Positions 15,576 to 16,537 of a stretch of 16,537 nt of DNA are shown here, one piece after another (position 1 is the stretch's first letter; every line of letters begins with the position of its first letter). The stretch spans positions 1 through 16,537 of the forward strand of contig QHPA01000059.1 in assembly GCA_003218935.1 (NCBI GenBank). Direction: 5' to 3'. The position numbers were made by a program, and so were the translations under genes. Source of the stretch: Verrucomicrobiota bacterium (lineage in GTDB: Bacteria > Verrucomicrobiota > Verrucomicrobiia > Limisphaerales > AV2). The notes beneath the pieces were generated by a model that was not told the origin of the DNA, ran no database searches, and worked only from the letters and a program-made list of their open reading frames with translations.

Positions 15576-15967
15576 GATGGTTGGCCGTGATGCGCTTCTC
15601 TTAGAGGAACCATGCAAGTTTTAACCACGGATGAACACGGATGAACACGGATGAAAAACGTTTTTTCCGAAAGGCCAACACTGCATACCAAACGGTGGCT
15701 TGGCTGCCGACAGAGGAAGAACGGCAAAAGTCTGGGAAAATCCGGGTTTTTCCGTGTTCATCCGTGGTTGCAATTGAATCGTTCCGGCTTAGAATCGCGG
15801 CACGCGCTGCCGAGTTCATTCTCCCGTCTAACTCGCGCCAGGCGGAGAATTCTAACAAACAATTTTTTTGTTAAAACCGTCCTTCCTGCCACGAGTTAAC
15901 CTTTATGGCATGCCCGTTCAAAGGCGATTCTTTATTTATTGAAACGAAACTTCAGCAGGATAGAACC
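15576..15967. other. Non-coding spacer holding a MITE-like repeat
   Basis: No gene is supported in these 392 bases. They hold the inverted-repeat element at 15622-15769. A 7-bp dyad (taacaaa/tttgtta) lies around 15853-15873. The leader of the beta-solenoid gene follows, with AGGA at 15957-15960 as the likely ribosome-binding site, 7 bases before the ATG at 15968. Confidence 0.5.
15622..15769. repeat. MITE-like element with 18-bp inverted ends
   Basis: The left end aaccacggatgaacacgg (15623-15640) is the exact inverse of the right end ccgtgttcatccgtggtt (15752-15769). The left arm has an extra tandem copy of atgaacacgg (15631-15650). The element is about 148 bp and has no coding frame of its own. 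I recall ccacggatgaacacgg ends as very common in intergenic regions of Verrucomicrobiota and other bacteria. Confidence 0.72.
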
Positions 15968-16537
15968 ATGAAACCAACTCCTCATTTGATTTGCTGGCCG
16001 GTGGCGCTCTGCATCTTCCTTGCGACCACGCTCTCCTTGCGCGCAACGGACATCACCTGGATCAATGGCGCCGGCGGCGACTGGAATATCGCCGCGAACT
16101 GGAACCCCAGCCAGGTTCCAGGACCGGCCGACAAGGCGATCCTGGCGCTGGGCGTGACCGTCACGCTCGATGCGGACACCACAGTCGGCAGCGTTGATTT
16201 CTCCAATGGAACTTTGAGCGGCAGCGGGGTGATGACGGTCAACGGGGTGCTGAGTTGGACGGGGGGGACGATGAGCGGGAGCGGGACGACGGTGATCCCC
16301 AGCGGAGGGAGCCTGGTGTTGAGCGGGGCGAATAACAAACTGCTGGGGCAGCGGACCATCAACAGCAGCGGGACGACGAGTTTGAGCGGGGGCGATCTGT
16401 GGAGCGGACAAGGAGCGGTGTTCAACAACACGGGCACGTTCGACGTGGCGGGGGACGCGAGTTTCCTGAACAACCTGGGCGGGTCGGCGACGATCAACAA
16501 CACGGGCACGTTTCAGAAAAGCGGGGGCACGGGCAAC
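15968..16537 (+). CDS. N-terminus of a large secreted beta-solenoid (autotransporter-like) protein; open at right edge
   Basis: ATG at 15968 has AGGA seven bases upstream. The frame is open for 190 codons to the window end. The signal peptide MKPTPHLICWPVALCIFLA...LSLRA is followed by the family start TDITWINGAGGDWNIAANWNP. Gly/Ser/Thr/Asn-rich short beta-strand repeats then follow: GTLSGSGVMTVNGVLSWTGG, GTMSGSGTTVIPSGGSLVLSG, FNNTGTFDVAGDASFLNN, INNTGTFQKSGGTGN. The last two units share a 19-bp identical DNA stretch 72 bp apart, that is, a 24-residue period. Proteins of this type fold as beta-solenoids and are exported to the surface. They are often thousands of residues long, and many carry autotransporter-associated strands or a PEP-CTERM end outside what is seen here. 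Function is not assignable. Confidence 0.88.
   Translation, partial: MKPTPHLICWPVALCIFLATTLSLRATDITWINGAGGDWNIAANWNPSQVPGPADKAILALGVTVTLDADTTVGSVDFSNGTLSGSGVMTVNGVLSWTGGTMSGSGTTVIPSGGSLVLSGANNKLLGQRTINSSGTTSLSGGDLWSGQGAVFNNTGTFDVAGDASFLNNLGGSATINNTGTFQKSGGTGN
16422..16512 (+). repeat. In-gene 19-bp direct repeat (24-codon period)
   Basis: tcaacaacacgggcacgtt occurs at 16422-16440 and again at 16494-16512, exactly 72 bp apart and in the same frame. It encodes the NNTGTF core of two successive solenoid turns. Confidence 0.8.

Noticed and set aside
15621..15660. Tandem cacggatgaa units as a possible small CRISPR array
   Set aside because: Units are directly abutting with no spacers, and they form one arm of an inverted-repeat element.

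Overview
The window looks like a piece of a Verrucomicrobiota (PVC superphylum) genome, probably a soil or freshwater Pedosphaera/Limisphaerales-like lineage. This rests on protein architecture, not on a marker gene. The window has two very large secreted proteins that join a dehydrogenase-like beta-propeller to a CxxCH haem-c module, and a PEP-CTERM protein. It also has an H-X9-DG pseudopilin, a DUF6807 (PmoA-like) lipoprotein, a secreted Ig-like protein, a low-complexity beta-solenoid protein and an ECF sigma factor. The DNA is GC-rich and full of short palindromic repeats. No tRNA, rRNA, CRISPR array or transposase gene was seen.

Layout, left to right. 1-3868 (-): a giant LamG / beta-propeller / haem-c / ThuA-like protein, running off the left edge and broken by a frameshift near 1520. 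3872-5047 (-): a carboxypeptidase-regulatory-like repeat protein that seems to have lost both ends to repeats. About 5126-5438: a repeat-rich spacer with a perfect 32-bp palindrome. 5439-8157 (-): a secreted Ig-like protein in two frames, carrying an inverted 110-bp copy of its own 3' region. 8150-9029 (+): a pseudopilin split by one extra T. 9108-9845 (-): a PEP-CTERM protein. 9930-13768 (-): a propeller / HEAT / haem-c / DUF1080 fusion protein, split by a one-base frameshift. 13778-14746 (-): a DUF6807 lipoprotein, 9 bp upstream of the fusion gene and probably in its operon. 15003-15575 (-): an ECF sigma-factor pseudogene. 15622-15769: a MITE-like inverted-repeat element. 15968 to the right edge (+): the start of a large secreted beta-solenoid protein.

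How the genes may work together (inference): almost every product is predicted to be exported. Both giant proteins put a haem-c module beside a domain linked in other bacteria to 3-keto-sugar chemistry, ThuA-like in one and DUF1080 in the other. A DUF6807 lipoprotein sits in the second operon. This fits cell-surface or periplasmic oxidative breakdown of a carbohydrate, but no substrate can be named.

The most unusual aspect is genome plasticity or assembly quality. There are four reading-frame breaks and one in-frame amber codon in 16.5 kb. Two different repeat types are read through in frame inside one gene. A perfect 110-bp inverted self-copy interrupts another gene. Some of these could be sequencing or assembly errors, and raw reads would decide.
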